From assembly GCA_002403375.1 (NCBI GenBank), contig DHHQ01000019.1:98342-119619 (forward strand): a stretch of DNA of 21,278 nt, given 5' to 3'. The notes beneath the pieces were generated by a model. It had not been told where the DNA came from, ran no database searches, and saw only the letters and a program-made list of their open reading frames with translations. Made by a program: the position numbers and the translations under genes. The first letter of the stretch is position 1. Each line of letters opens with the position of its first letter. The stretch comes from Thiobacillus denitrificans. Its GTDB lineage: Bacteria > Pseudomonadota > Gammaproteobacteria > Burkholderiales > Thiobacillaceae. Positions 7,727 through 15,512 of the stretch are shown piece after piece.

Positions 7727-8223
7727 GCCCGCTCCTGCAGCCCCCTGCCGTGCCACTGCTGCGCGAACACGGCCACCAGGTACCAGAGCACGGTGCTGCC
7801 GGCCACCGGGACCAGGATCGCGAGCCCGCCCGGCGGATTGACCGCCAGCCAGCCGATCAGCAGTACCGTCAGCTGCACCGTCAGCAGGATCGGGAACAGC
7901 TGCACGGCCTGGCGCATGGCGTCGAACTGCATCAGCCGCAGGCGCAGGAACAGCACCAGGTAGACGCCGACGACGTAGGCGATGGCGTGCTGGCCGAACA
8001 CCGCGCCATCCTGGAAATCGGCCAGCAGGCCGAAGAAGAACGCGGCGCCGAAGCCGATGCGCGCAGGCTGGTGCAGCGCCCAGAAGAGCACGCCGACCAG
8101 CACGAAATCGGGCCGCACCAGCAGCGCGACACCGGACCACGGCATCTGCTCGAGCAGCACGGCGAACGCCAGCGTGCCGAGGATCCGGCGCCAGCTGACC
8201 GGGGATTGATCGGTACGCTTCAT
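7723..8223 (-). CDS. mreD: Rod-shape-determining membrane protein MreD
   Basis: MreD is a small polytopic inner-membrane protein that bridges MreC and the elongasome. The 166-residue product starts with a short polar segment (MKRTDQSPVSWRR) followed by about five hydrophobic helices, with the family's RPDFVLVGVLFWALHQP and GLLADFQDGAVFGQHA segments. The ATG at 8223 overlaps the mreC stop as ATGA, and the mreD stop overlaps the mrdA ATG the same way, so mreC, mreD and mrdA are probably translationally coupled. Longer in-frame starts reach into mreC and would add an unlikely Arg/Gly-rich extension. Confidence 0.93.
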   Translation of the reverse strand: MKRTDQSPVSWRRILGTLAFAVLLEQMPWSGVALLVRPDFVLVGVLFWALHQPARIGFGAAFFFGLLADFQDGAVFGQHAIAYVVGVYLVLFLRLRLMQFDAMRQAVQLFPILLTVQLTVLLIGWLAVNPPGGLAILVPVAGSTVLWYLVAVFAQQWHGRGLQERA

Positions 8224-9065
8224 TGCGTGGTCACCTGCGGCTCGGCCACCATCACCAGCACCGCGCGCGAACGGTCGAGCCCGGCCAGCGGCTCGCAATC
8301 CACCCGCAGGTAGGGACTCGACTGCGAGCGCGACACCCGGGTGACGCGCGCCACGGGAATCCCCGCCGGATACACCCGATCGATGCCGGACGTCAGCAGG
8401 CGGTCGCCCTCGCGGAGGTCGGTCTGCGTCGGCATGAAGCGCAGCTCCATGCGGCCGCGCCCGCTGCCGGCCGCCAGTCCGCGCTGGCCGGTGCGCTCGA
8501 TGAACACCGGGGTCAGCTGCTCGGGGCTGCTCACCAGCGTGACTTCGCTCGACCCCGGAAACACCCGGGTCAGTTGCCCCACCAGCCCGGCCGCGTCGAG
8601 CACCGGCAGCCCGCTGCGCAGCCCTGCCCCCGCCCCCTGGTCGAGGGTGATCCGCTGCGCGAACCAGTTGTGACCCTGGTACAGCAGGGCGGCATGCACC
8701 GTCTGGTGCCCCGGCCGCGTCTGCAGTTCGATCAGGCTGCGCAGTTCGGCGTTCTCGCGCGCGAGCTCGTTGGCGGTGTTCAAGCGGATCGCGAGCTCGG
8801 CGCGCTCGGCCAGCAGGGCGTCACGCTCCTTCTGCAGGAGGCGGTGACGGGTGAAGAAGCCGCCGAGTTCGGTCGCGACGTCTACAGGGGCGCGCAGGAA
8901 TTCCCGCGCCGGCTGCAGCAGCAGCGAGAAGCCGCTGCGCAGCCCGTCGAGCGCGTGATAGCGGGTATCGAGCGCCACGCACGCCAGCCCGGCGAGGAGC
9001 CAGATCAGCAGGCGTGCCGTCGGCCCCAGGCCACGGGTGAACATGAGCTGGCCGGGCGTCGCCAT
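8220..9065 (-). CDS. mreC: Rod-shape-determining protein MreC
   Basis: MreC is a bitopic periplasmic scaffold that binds PBP2 and links it to MreB. The 281-residue protein has one N-terminal membrane segment at about 16-33, a coiled coil at about 70-112 rich in Leu, Glu and Arg, then two beta-barrel-like domains. Recognisable family segments are HNWFAQRITLDQG, VLDAAGLVGQL and LLTSGIDRVYPAGIPV. The assigned ATG at 9065 lacks an obvious Shine-Dalgarno sequence; an internal ATG at codon 8 (9044) also has none. It lies 35 bases after mreB, the widest gap within the mre-mrdA-rodA block, but no terminator or promoter is evident there. Confidence 0.94.
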   Translation of the reverse strand: MATPGQLMFTRGLGPTARLLIWLLAGLACVALDTRYHALDGLRSGFSLLLQPAREFLRAPVDVATELGGFFTRHRLLQKERDALLAERAELAIRLNTANELARENAELRSLIELQTRPGHQTVHAALLYQGHNWFAQRITLDQGAGAGLRSGLPVLDAAGLVGQLTRVFPGSSEVTLVSSPEQLTPVFIERTGQRGLAAGSGRGRMELRFMPTQTDLREGDRLLTSGIDRVYPAGIPVARVTRVSRSQSSPYLRVDCEPLAGLDRSRAVLVMVAEPQVTTQ

Positions 9066-9100
9066 TCAGGAGCCCCCGTCCAGGGTACCGCGCACCGCGC

Positions 9101-10144
9101 TCACTCGTTGGTGAACACCGATGCGAGCTTGTCCATCTCCTCCAGCGCGCGCCCGGAACCGCGCACCACGCAGGTCAGCGGGTCGTCGGCGACGATCACC
9201 GGCAGGCCGGTTTCTTCCATCAGCAGGCGGTCGAGGTCGCGCAGCAGCGCGCCGCCGCCGGTCAGCACCATGCCCTTCTCGGCGATGTCGGCACCGAGCT
9301 CGGGCGGCGTCTGCTCGAGCGCCTGCTTGACCGCGCTGACGATCGCGTTGAGCGGCTCGGTGAGTGCCTCGAGGACCTCGTTGGACGACACGTTGAAGCT
9401 GCGTGGCACGCCCTCGGCGAGGCTGCGGCCCTTGACTTCCATCTCGAGCACCTCGGCGCCGGGGAAGGCCGACCCCATTTTTTTCTTGATCTGCTCGGCG
9501 GTGGCTTCGCCGATCAGCATGCCGTAGTTGCGACGGATGTAGCTGGTGATCGCCTCGTCCATGCGGTCGCCGCCGACACGCACCGAGTTGGCGTAGACGA
9601 CGCCGCCCAGCGAGATCACGCCGACCTCGGTGGTGCCGCCGCCGATGTCGACCACCATCGAACCGGTGGCTTCGGCCACCGGCAGGCCGGCGCCGATCGC
9701 CGCCGCCATCGGCTCCTCGATCAGATAGACCTGGCGCGCGCCGGCGCCGATCGCCGACTCGCGGATCGCGCGCCGCTCGACCTGGGTGGAGCCGCACGGC
9801 ACGCAGATGATGATGCGCGGGCTGGGACGGAACATCCGGGTGTCGTGCGCCTTCTTGATGAAGTACTTGAGCATCTGCTCGGTGACGGTGAAGTCGGCGA
9901 TCACGCCGTCCTTCATCGGCCGGATCGCCTGCAGGTTGCCCGGGGTGCGGCCCAGCATCAGCTTGGCCTCCGCGCCGACCGCCTGCACGGTGCGCTTGCC
10001 GCCCGCCGCCGCGTCGGTGCGGATCGACACCACCGAAGGCTCGTCCAGCACGATGCCGCGGTCGCGCACGTAGATCAGGGTGTTGGCAGTGCCGAGGTCG
10101 ATCGCGAGATCGGTCGAAAAATAGCTGGTGAGGAACTTGAACAT
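9101..10144 (-). CDS. mreB: Actin-like rod-shape protein MreB
   Basis: MreB polymerises under the membrane and orients the wall-synthesis complex. The 347-residue length equals that of E. coli MreB. The actin-fold nucleotide motifs are clear: DLAIDLGTANTLIYV near the N-terminus (phosphate 1), VVDIGGGTTEVGVISLGG (phosphate 2) and VLTGGGALLRDLD (adenosine). EEPMAAAIGAGLPV and FNVSSNEVLEAL are also typical. The N-terminal MFKFLTSYFSTD resembles the membrane-binding amphipathic start of proteobacterial MreB, which supports the ATG at 10144 over an in-frame ATG at 10192 that would add 16 residues and use most of the promoter region. First gene of the minus-strand train, diverging from gatC. Confidence 0.97.
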   Translation of the reverse strand: MFKFLTSYFSTDLAIDLGTANTLIYVRDRGIVLDEPSVVSIRTDAAAGGKRTVQAVGAEAKLMLGRTPGNLQAIRPMKDGVIADFTVTEQMLKYFIKKAHDTRMFRPSPRIIICVPCGSTQVERRAIRESAIGAGARQVYLIEEPMAAAIGAGLPVAEATGSMVVDIGGGTTEVGVISLGGVVYANSVRVGGDRMDEAITSYIRRNYGMLIGEATAEQIKKKMGSAFPGAEVLEMEVKGRSLAEGVPRSFNVSSNEVLEALTEPLNAIVSAVKQALEQTPPELGADIAEKGMVLTGGGALLRDLDRLLMEETGLPVIVADDPLTCVVRGSGRALEEMDKLASVFTNE

Positions 10145-10245
10145 GGCGGCGTCTGGACCCGGGAGATTCGGGCGAAAGGGCAGAAAAAACAAGGCCCCTA
10201 TGATACCCTAACGGGCTTCGTTCCCGTAAGTCACCAGGTGCTTCC
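10145..10245. promoter_or_regulatory. Divergent mreB/gatC promoter region
   Basis: The 101-bp gap must serve both the mreB train (minus) and gatCAB (plus). Its centre is AT-richer than the surroundings. TATGAT (10199-10204, plus strand) and TATCAT (10200-10205, minus strand) are overlapping -10-like boxes read in opposite directions. Neither has a convincing -35 at standard spacing; the best minus-strand candidate is TTACGG (10224-10229). A small inverted repeat, ACGGG/CCCGT with a 7-base loop, lies at 10211-10227. AGGTG upstream of the gatC ATG may serve as its ribosome binding site. Confidence 0.45.
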
Positions 10246-10533
10246 ATGTCCCTCAGCCAGGACGACGTCAAGCGCATCGCACGCCTTGCGCGCATCGAAA
10301 CCAGCGATGCCGAGGCGCAGGCCACGCAGGCCCAGCTCAACACGATTTTCGACCTGATCGCCACCATGCAGGCGGTCGACACCCGCGGCATCGAGCCGAT
10401 GGCCCACGCGCAGGAGGTGACCCAGCGCCTGCGCGAGGACGCGGTCACCGAAACCGACCGCCGCGACGTCTTCCAGGCGATCGCCCCGGCGGTCGAGAAC
10501 GGCCTCTACCTCGTGCCGAAGGTGATCGAATGA
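10246..10533 (+). CDS. gatC: Asp-tRNA(Asn)/Glu-tRNA(Gln) amidotransferase subunit C
   Basis: GatC is the small subunit that wraps around and stabilises the GatA-GatB pair. The 95-residue protein begins MSLSQDDVKRIARLARIE, a typical start for the family, continues with the NTIFDLIATMQAVDT helix and ends PAVENGLYLVPKVIE, the usual extended C-terminal tail. It is first in the gatCAB operon and its stop overlaps the gatA start as ATGA. Having the complex implies that this organism makes Asn-tRNA and/or Gln-tRNA at least partly by transamidation, which is common in betaproteobacteria. Confidence 0.96.
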   Translation: MSLSQDDVKRIARLARIETSDAEAQATQAQLNTIFDLIATMQAVDTRGIEPMAHAQEVTQRLREDAVTETDRRDVFQAIAPAVENGLYLVPKVIE

Positions 10534-11996
10534 ACCCGTTCGACACCTCGCTTTCCGCGCTCGCCGCGCAGCTCGCGACGAAGCAGGTCGCCAGCCGCGA
10601 ACTCGCGCAGGTCTACCTCGACCGCATCGCCGCGCTGAACGGCACGATCAACGCCTTCATCACGGTCGACCCGGAAAAGACGCTGCGTGAAGCGGCCGCG
10701 GCCGACGCGGCGATCGCCGCCGGCCAGGCCGGGCCGCTCACCGGCGTGCCGATCGCGCACAAGGACATCTTCTGCACCGACGGCTGGCTCACCACCTGCG
10801 GCTCGAAGATGCTGTCGAACTTCGTCGCCCCCTACGACGCGCACGTGATCGAGCGCTTCAAGGCTGCCGGCCTGCCGAGCCTCGGCAAGACCAACATGGA
10901 CGAGTTCGCGATGGGCTCGTCCAACGAGACCAGCTTCTACGGCGCGGTGAAGAACCCGTGGGACACCGCCCGCGTGCCGGGCGGCTCGTCGGGCGGCGCC
11001 GCCGCCTGCGTCGCCGCGCGCATGGCGCCCGCCGCCACCGGCACCGACACCGGCGGCTCGATCCGCCAGCCGGCCGCGTTCACCGGCATCACCGGCCTCA
11101 AGCCCACCTACGGCCTGGTCTCGCGCTACGGCATGATCGCGTTCGCCTCGAGCCTCGACCAGGCGGGGCCGATGGCGCCGTCGGCCGAGGACTGCGCGCT
11201 GCTGCTCAACGTGATGACCGGCTTCGACCCCCGGGACTCGACCAGCCTCGAGCGCGACAAGGAGGACTACACGCGCGACCTCGACAAGCCGCTCGCCGGC
11301 CTGCGCGTCGGCCTGCCGCGCGAATTCTTCGCCGAGGGGCTCAACAACGAGGTCGCCGCCGCGGTCGAGGCCGCGGTCGCCGAGCTGAAGAAGCTCGGCG
11401 CGACCACGGTCGAGATCTCGCTGGCGAATTCGAAACTGGCGATCCCCGTTTACTACGTGCTGGCGCCGGCCGAGGCGTCGTCCAACCTGTCGCGCTTCGA
11501 CGGCGTGCGCTACGGCCACCGCGCGCCCGAGTACGCCGACCTCAACGACATGTACGCCAAGACCCGCGCGCAGGGCTTCGGCGCCGAGGTCAAGCGGCGC
11601 ATCCTGATCGGCACCTACGTGCTCAGCCACGGCTACTACGACGCCTACTATCTCCAGGCGCAGAAGATCCGCCGCCTGATCGCGCACGACTTCGCCGAGG
11701 CGTTCAAGGCCTGCGACGTCATCCTCGGCCCGACCGCGCCTGGCACCGCGTTCAGGATCGGCGAGAAATCCGACGACCCGGTCGAGATGTATCTCAACGA
11801 CCTCTACACGATCCCCGCCAACCTCGCCGGCCTGCCGGGCATGTCGCTGCCGTGCGGCTTCGACGGCAAGGGGCTGCCGATCGGCCTGCAGCTCGTCGGC
11901 GACTATTTCTCCGAAGCGAAGATGCTCAACGTCGCCCATCAGTACCAGCGCGTCACCGACTGGCACGCCCGTCGCCCGGAGGGCCTGCAATCATGA
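10530..11996 (+). CDS. gatA: Asp-tRNA(Asn)/Glu-tRNA(Gln) amidotransferase subunit A
   Basis: GatA is the glutaminase subunit, an amidase-signature enzyme that releases ammonia from Gln or Asn for use by GatB. The 488-residue protein has the Ser-cisSer-Lys triad in its normal places: K78 in AHKDIFCT, S153 in GGSSGG and the nucleophile S177 in TGTDTGGSIRQP. Length is usual for the family. The ATG at 10530 overlaps the gatC stop, and the gatA stop overlaps the gatB ATG; both are ATGA, which should keep the three subunits in equal amounts. Confidence 0.97.
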   Translation: MNPFDTSLSALAAQLATKQVASRELAQVYLDRIAALNGTINAFITVDPEKTLREAAAADAAIAAGQAGPLTGVPIAHKDIFCTDGWLTTCGSKMLSNFVAPYDAHVIERFKAAGLPSLGKTNMDEFAMGSSNETSFYGAVKNPWDTARVPGGSSGGAAACVAARMAPAATGTDTGGSIRQPAAFTGITGLKPTYGLVSRYGMIAFASSLDQAGPMAPSAEDCALLLNVMTGFDPRDSTSLERDKEDYTRDLDKPLAGLRVGLPREFFAEGLNNEVAAAVEAAVAELKKLGATTVEISLANSKLAIPVYYVLAPAEASSNLSRFDGVRYGHRAPEYADLNDMYAKTRAQGFGAEVKRRILIGTYVLSHGYYDAYYLQAQKIRRLIAHDFAEAFKACDVILGPTAPGTAFRIGEKSDDPVEMYLNDLYTIPANLAGLPGMSLPCGFDGKGLPIGLQLVGDYFSEAKMLNVAHQYQRVTDWHARRPEGLQS

Positions 11997-13420
11997 AGTG
12001 GGAGACCGTCATCGGGCTGGAAGTCCACACCCAGCTCGCCACCAAATCGAAAATCTTCTCCGGCAGCAGCACCGCCTTCGGCGCCGCGCCCAACACGCAG
12101 GCGAGCGCAGTCGACATCGCGCTGCCCGGCGTGCTGCCGGTGCTGAACCGCGGCGCGGTCGAGTGCGCGATCAAGTTCGGTCTTGCGATCGGCGCGAACC
12201 TCAATCGCGTCAACGTGTTCGACCGCAAGAACTACTTCTACCCCGACCTCCCCAAGGGCTACCAGATCAGCCAGCTGGCGAAGCCCATCGTCGAGGGCGG
12301 CGCGCTCACCGTCGTCGTCGACGGCACCGAGAAGACCATTCATCTCACGCGCGCGCACATGGAGGAGGACGCCGGCAAGTCGCTGCACGAGGACTTCCAC
12401 GGCATGACCGGGATCGACCTCAACCGCGCCGGCACCCCGCTGCTCGAGATCGTCTCCGAGCCCGAGATGCGTTCCAGCGCCGAGGCCGTCGCCTACGCGC
12501 GCGCACTGCACACGCTGGTGACCTGGATCGGCATCTGCGACGGCAACATGCAGGAAGGCAGCTTCCGCGTCGACGCCAACGTCTCGGTGCGCCCGCTGGG
12601 CCAGAAGGAATTCGGCACCCGCCGCGAGATCAAGAACCTCAACTCCTTCCGCTTCCTGCAGCAGGCGATCGACTACGAGGTGCGCTGGCAGATCGAGACG
12701 CTCGAGGACGGCGGCCGCATCGAGCAGGCCACGGTGCTGTTCGACCCCGACAGCGGCGAGACGCGCATGATGCGCAGCAAGGAAGAGGCGCACGACTACC
12801 GCTACTTCCCCGACCCCGACCTGCTGCCGGTGAGGCTCGACGACGCCTGGATCGAGGCGGTGCGCGCGACGCTGCCCGAGCTGCCGGCCGCGATGCAGAC
12901 GCGCTTCCAGGCCGAATACGGCGTGTCGGCCTACGACGCGTCGGTACTCACGGGCTCGCGCGCGCTCGCCGCCTACTTCGAGGCTGCGGCCCAGAAATCA
13001 GGACAGCCCAAGCTCGCCGCCAACTGGGTGATGGGCGAACTCTCGGCCGCGCTCAACAAGGCCGAGCTCGACATCGCGCAGAGCCCGGTGTCCGCTGCAC
13101 GATTGGGCGCGCTGATATCACGTATCCAGGACGGCACGCTCTCGGGCAAGCTCGCCAGGCAGGTGTTCGAGGGGCTGTGGGAAGGCGCCGGCGAGGTCGA
13201 CGCGATCATCGAGGCGCGCGGGCTCAAGCAGATGTCGGATTCCGGCGAGCTCGAGAAGATCGTCGACGAGGTGCTCGCCGCCAACCAGAAATCCGTCGAG
13301 GAATTCCGCGCCGGCAAGGAAAAGGCGTTCAACGCGCTGGTCGGCCAGGTCATGAAGGCGAGCCGCGGCAAGGCCAACCCGGCGCAGGTCAACGAGCTGC
13401 TGAAGGCGAAGCTGCAGTAA
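11993..13420 (+). CDS. gatB: Asp-tRNA(Asn)/Glu-tRNA(Gln) amidotransferase subunit B
   Basis: GatB phosphorylates the mischarged Asp-tRNA(Asn) or Glu-tRNA(Gln) and amidates it with ammonia channelled from GatA. The 475-residue protein starts MKWETVIGLEVHTQL. It carries the cradle-domain signatures FDRKNYFYPDLPKGYQISQ (76-94), AGTPLLEIVSEPEM (146-159) and GNMQEGSFRVDANVSVRP (184-201). A C-terminal helical YqeY-like domain for tRNA binding ends NPAQVNELLKAKLQ. The ATG at 11993 overlaps the gatA stop; the frame remains open upstream only as a shadow of gatA. A strong terminator follows directly. Confidence 0.97.
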   Translation: MKWETVIGLEVHTQLATKSKIFSGSSTAFGAAPNTQASAVDIALPGVLPVLNRGAVECAIKFGLAIGANLNRVNVFDRKNYFYPDLPKGYQISQLAKPIVEGGALTVVVDGTEKTIHLTRAHMEEDAGKSLHEDFHGMTGIDLNRAGTPLLEIVSEPEMRSSAEAVAYARALHTLVTWIGICDGNMQEGSFRVDANVSVRPLGQKEFGTRREIKNLNSFRFLQQAIDYEVRWQIETLEDGGRIEQATVLFDPDSGETRMMRSKEEAHDYRYFPDPDLLPVRLDDAWIEAVRATLPELPAAMQTRFQAEYGVSAYDASVLTGSRALAAYFEAAAQKSGQPKLAANWVMGELSAALNKAELDIAQSPVSAARLGALISRIQDGTLSGKLARQVFEGLWEGAGEVDAIIEARGLKQMSDSGELEKIVDEVLAANQKSVEEFRAGKEKAFNALVGQVMKASRGKANPAQVNELLKAKLQ

Positions 13421-13422
13421 AG

Positions 13423-13451
13423 AAAAAGGCCGGGGAGACCCGGCCTTTCTT
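13423..13451. terminator. Bidirectional rho-independent terminator between gatB and the DUF4124 gene
   Basis: GGCCGGG (13428-13434), loop GAGA and CCCGGCC (13439-13445) form a perfect 7-bp GC stem. It is flanked by an A run on the left (13423-13427) and TTTCTT on the right (13446-13451). It begins two bases after the gatB stop and can work in both directions, serving gatB on the plus strand and the pyrE/DUF4124 unit on the minus strand. Confidence 0.88.
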
Positions 13452-13478
13452 CGCTCGATCCCGCCTCGGCGAAGCGGC

Positions 13479-14129
13479 CTACAGCTTGCCCGACAGCTCG
13501 CGGAAGCGGGCCTTGTCGGCCGCGTACTTCTCGCGCACCTTCTCCATCGCCTCGCGGTTGGTGAGGATGGTGCGCTTCAGCTCCTGGCTCTCCCGGTTGG
13601 CCTGCACCAGCTGCTCTTCCAGGTTGGCGGAGACCGGCCTGCCGGTCCGCTCGATCGCATTGATGCGGCCGCGCAGCTCGGCCACGTTGGCGTCGACCGC
13701 CTTGGCGCGCGTCTCCGCGCCGTCGATCGCCAGCTTGTGGTGCTCGAGCGCGCGGTCGCGCGCGAGGTCGATTTCCGCCTCGCTCGTGTAGGTCGCCATC
13801 AGCGCACGATCGAGCTGCGCCTGCTTCCGGCGCGCGGCATCGATGCGCTGCTGCTCGGCCTGGCGTTCGGCTTCCGCCCGCCGCTCGGCTTCCGACTGGG
13901 TGCGGCGGATCACGTGGCCCTGCTTGTTGAGTTCGGCACCGCCGCTCTGGTTGAAGGTGGTCGGCGGCGTGTCGCTGTACTGCACGCGCCCGCTGCTGTC
14001 GACCCAGCGGTACATCTGCGCGTGGGCCGCCCCCATGCCGAGCAGCAGGGCTGCGATCAGCGCGCTACACGCCGTATTTTTCCCGGTACGCTGCCACCGC
14101 CCGCAATGCTTGTTGTCTCTTTTCGTCAC
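13479..14129 (-). CDS. Exported DUF4124-domain coiled-coil protein
   Basis: A predicted periplasmic protein of 216 residues. After a long basic n-region there is a hydrophobic stretch (SALIAALLLGMGAAHA) with probable cleavage after AHA. A DUF4124 motif follows (QMYRWVDSSGRVQYSDTPP), then about 150 residues of Glu/Arg/Ala/Gln-rich helix, very probably coiled coil, with repeated AEAERQAEQQ-type sequence. The function of DUF4124 proteins is not established; a role in envelope structure or assembly is inference. The only usual start in front of the signal peptide is GTG at 14129, 65 bases inside the pyrE coding region, which gives an unusually long n-region. The true start could be a non-standard codon closer to the hydrophobic core. 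Confidence 0.8.
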   Translation of the reverse strand: MTKRDNKHCGRWQRTGKNTACSALIAALLLGMGAAHAQMYRWVDSSGRVQYSDTPPTTFNQSGGAELNKQGHVIRRTQSEAERRAEAERQAEQQRIDAARRKQAQLDRALMATYTSEAEIDLARDRALEHHKLAIDGAETRAKAVDANVAELRGRINAIERTGRPVSANLEEQLVQANRESQELKRTILTNREAMEKVREKYAADKARFRELSGKL

Positions 14130-14703
14130 GTTCCAGATACTCCACCAGATTGTCCAGGGTGACCACCGCCACCACCGGAATGCCGTACTGCTCGCGCACC
14201 TCCTGCACCGCGGACTTCTCCCCGGTGCCGCGCTCCATGCGATCGAGCGCGATCACCACCCCGGCGGGCTCGGCGCCCGCCTCGCGGATCAGGCCCACCG
14301 ACTCGCGCACCGAGGTCCCCGCCGAGATCACGTCGTCGACGATCAGCACACGCCCGGTGAGCGCGGCGCCGACCACCGTTCCGCCCTCGCCGTGGTCCTT
14401 CGCCTCCTTGCGGTTGTAGGCGTAGGGCACGTTCCGCCCCATCCCCGCCAGCGCGATCGCGATGCTCGCGGCAAGCGGGATTCCCTTGTAGGCGGGGCCG
14501 AACAGCACGTCGAACGCGATCCCCGAGTCGACGATGGCTTTCGCGTAGAATTCGCCCAGCCGCTTCAGCTTGTCGCCGTCGTTGAACAGCCCCGCATTGA
14601 AGAAGTAGGGGCTCATCCGCCCCGCCTTGGTCTTGAACTCGCCAAAACACAACACATTCGACGCGATGGCGAATTCGACGAACTCGGCTTTGTAATCGGA
14701 CAT
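14065..14703 (-). CDS. pyrE: Orotate phosphoribosyltransferase
   Basis: PyrE joins orotate to PRPP to form OMP in pyrimidine synthesis. The 212-residue protein contains FKTKAGRMSPYFFN (orotate side), GPAYKGIPLAAS, the flexible catalytic loop NRKEAKDHGEGG (97-108) with the expected Lys and His residues, and the PRPP motif VLIVDDVISAGTS (119-131). These are standard for the proteobacterial enzyme, and the length is normal. Its start codon is 29 bases from the divergent xth start. The 3' end overlaps the next minus-strand gene by 65 bases if that gene starts at its GTG. Confidence 0.97.
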   Translation of the reverse strand: MSDYKAEFVEFAIASNVLCFGEFKTKAGRMSPYFFNAGLFNDGDKLKRLGEFYAKAIVDSGIAFDVLFGPAYKGIPLAASIAIALAGMGRNVPYAYNRKEAKDHGEGGTVVGAALTGRVLIVDDVISAGTSVRESVGLIREAGAEPAGVVIALDRMERGTGEKSAVQEVREQYGIPVVAVVTLDNLVEYLERDEKRQQALRAVAAYREKYGV

Positions 14704-14732
14704 TTTCTGGGTTTCTTGAATAGTAAAAAGCG

Positions 14733-15512
14733 ATGCGAATTATATCGGCCAACCTCAACGGCATCCGCTCCGCCGCCACCAAGGGTTTCTTCGACTGGCT
14801 GCCGACGCAGCACGCCGACGTCGTCTGCGTGCAGGAACTGAAGGCGCAGGCCGCCGACCTCAAGCCCGAGTTCGTCCAGTGCGACGGCCTTTCCGGCGCC
14901 TTCCACTACGCCGAGAAGAAGGGCTACAGCGGCGTCGGCGTCTACACCCGCCAGGCGCCGCAGCAAATCGTCGAAGGCCTCGGCGTGCCCGAGTTCGACG
15001 CCGAGGGCCGCTACATCGAAGCGGACTACGGCAAGCTCGCGGTCATCTCGCTCTACCAGCCGTCCGGATCGAGCAGCGAAGAACGCCAGCAGGCCAAGTT
15101 CCGCTTCATGGACGCCTTCTTCCCGCACCTCGAGGCGCTGATGAGGTCGGGCCGCGAGATCGTCATCTGCGGCGACTGGAACATCGCGCACCGCGAGATC
15201 GACCTCAAGAACTGGAAATCGAACCAGAAGAACTCCGGCTTCCTGCCCGAGGAGCGCGCGTGGATGACGCGCCTGTTCGACGAACTCGGCTGGGTCGACG
15301 TCTACCGCCGGCTCTACCCGCACCACGAGGGCGAGGCCTACACCTGGTGGAGCAACCGCGGCCAGGCCTGGGCGAAGAACGTCGGCTGGCGCATCGACTA
15401 CCAGATCGCCACCCCCGGCATCGCCGCGCAGGCGAAATCGGCCTTCGTCTACAAGGACCAGCGCTTCTCCGACCATGCGCCGCTGATCGTCGATTACGAT
15501 TACGCGCCATGA
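14733..15512 (+). CDS. xth: Exodeoxyribonuclease III / AP endonuclease
   Basis: This enzyme cuts DNA at abasic sites and trims 3' ends in base excision repair. The 259-residue protein has the full exonuclease III active site: N7 in SANLNGIRS, E35 in VCVQELKAQ, D148 and N150 in CGDWNIAH, and D247/H248 in RFSDHAPLIV. The sequence closely resembles the neisserial NExo-type enzyme, for example in LYQPSGSSSEERQQ and WKSNQKNSGFLPEER; this is from memory, not an alignment run. No Shine-Dalgarno is visible in the AT-rich bases before the ATG. It diverges from pyrE, and its stop overlaps the next gene as ATGA. Confidence 0.95.
   Translation: MRIISANLNGIRSAATKGFFDWLPTQHADVVCVQELKAQAADLKPEFVQCDGLSGAFHYAEKKGYSGVGVYTRQAPQQIVEGLGVPEFDAEGRYIEADYGKLAVISLYQPSGSSSEERQQAKFRFMDAFFPHLEALMRSGREIVICGDWNIAHREIDLKNWKSNQKNSGFLPEERAWMTRLFDELGWVDVYRRLYPHHEGEAYTWWSNRGQAWAKNVGWRIDYQIATPGIAAQAKSAFVYKDQRFSDHAPLIVDYDYAP
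14739..14744 (-). promoter_or_regulatory. Candidate -10 box for pyrE inside the start of xth
   Basis: A perfect TATAAT reads on the minus strand at 14744-14739, within codons 3-4 of the divergent xth gene. It would place the pyrE transcript start about 30 bases before its ATG. No good -35 hexamer is found at 16-18 bases; a weaker TACTAT at 14725-14720 is another possibility. Confidence 0.35.

Noticed and set aside
4651..7963. Very long plus-strand open frames (451 and 773 codons) opposite rodA and mrdA
   Set aside because: Their translations are full of His, Arg, Gln and Ala with no family motifs, and they lie antisense to well-identified genes; this is the expected mirror effect of high third-position GC.
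9066..9100. Possible terminator or promoter between mreB and mreC
   Set aside because: The 35-base gap is GC-rich with no T run after a stem and no recognisable -10 or -35 boxes.
10506..11990. 494-codon minus-strand frame opposite gatA
   Set aside because: Shadow of gatA: low-complexity Arg/Val/Gly/Ala-rich sequence, no start signal, no domains.
10958..11992. Extended N-terminus of GatB reading back into gatA
   Set aside because: Arg-rich shadow sequence; the family N-terminus MKWETVIGLEVHTQL begins at 11993.
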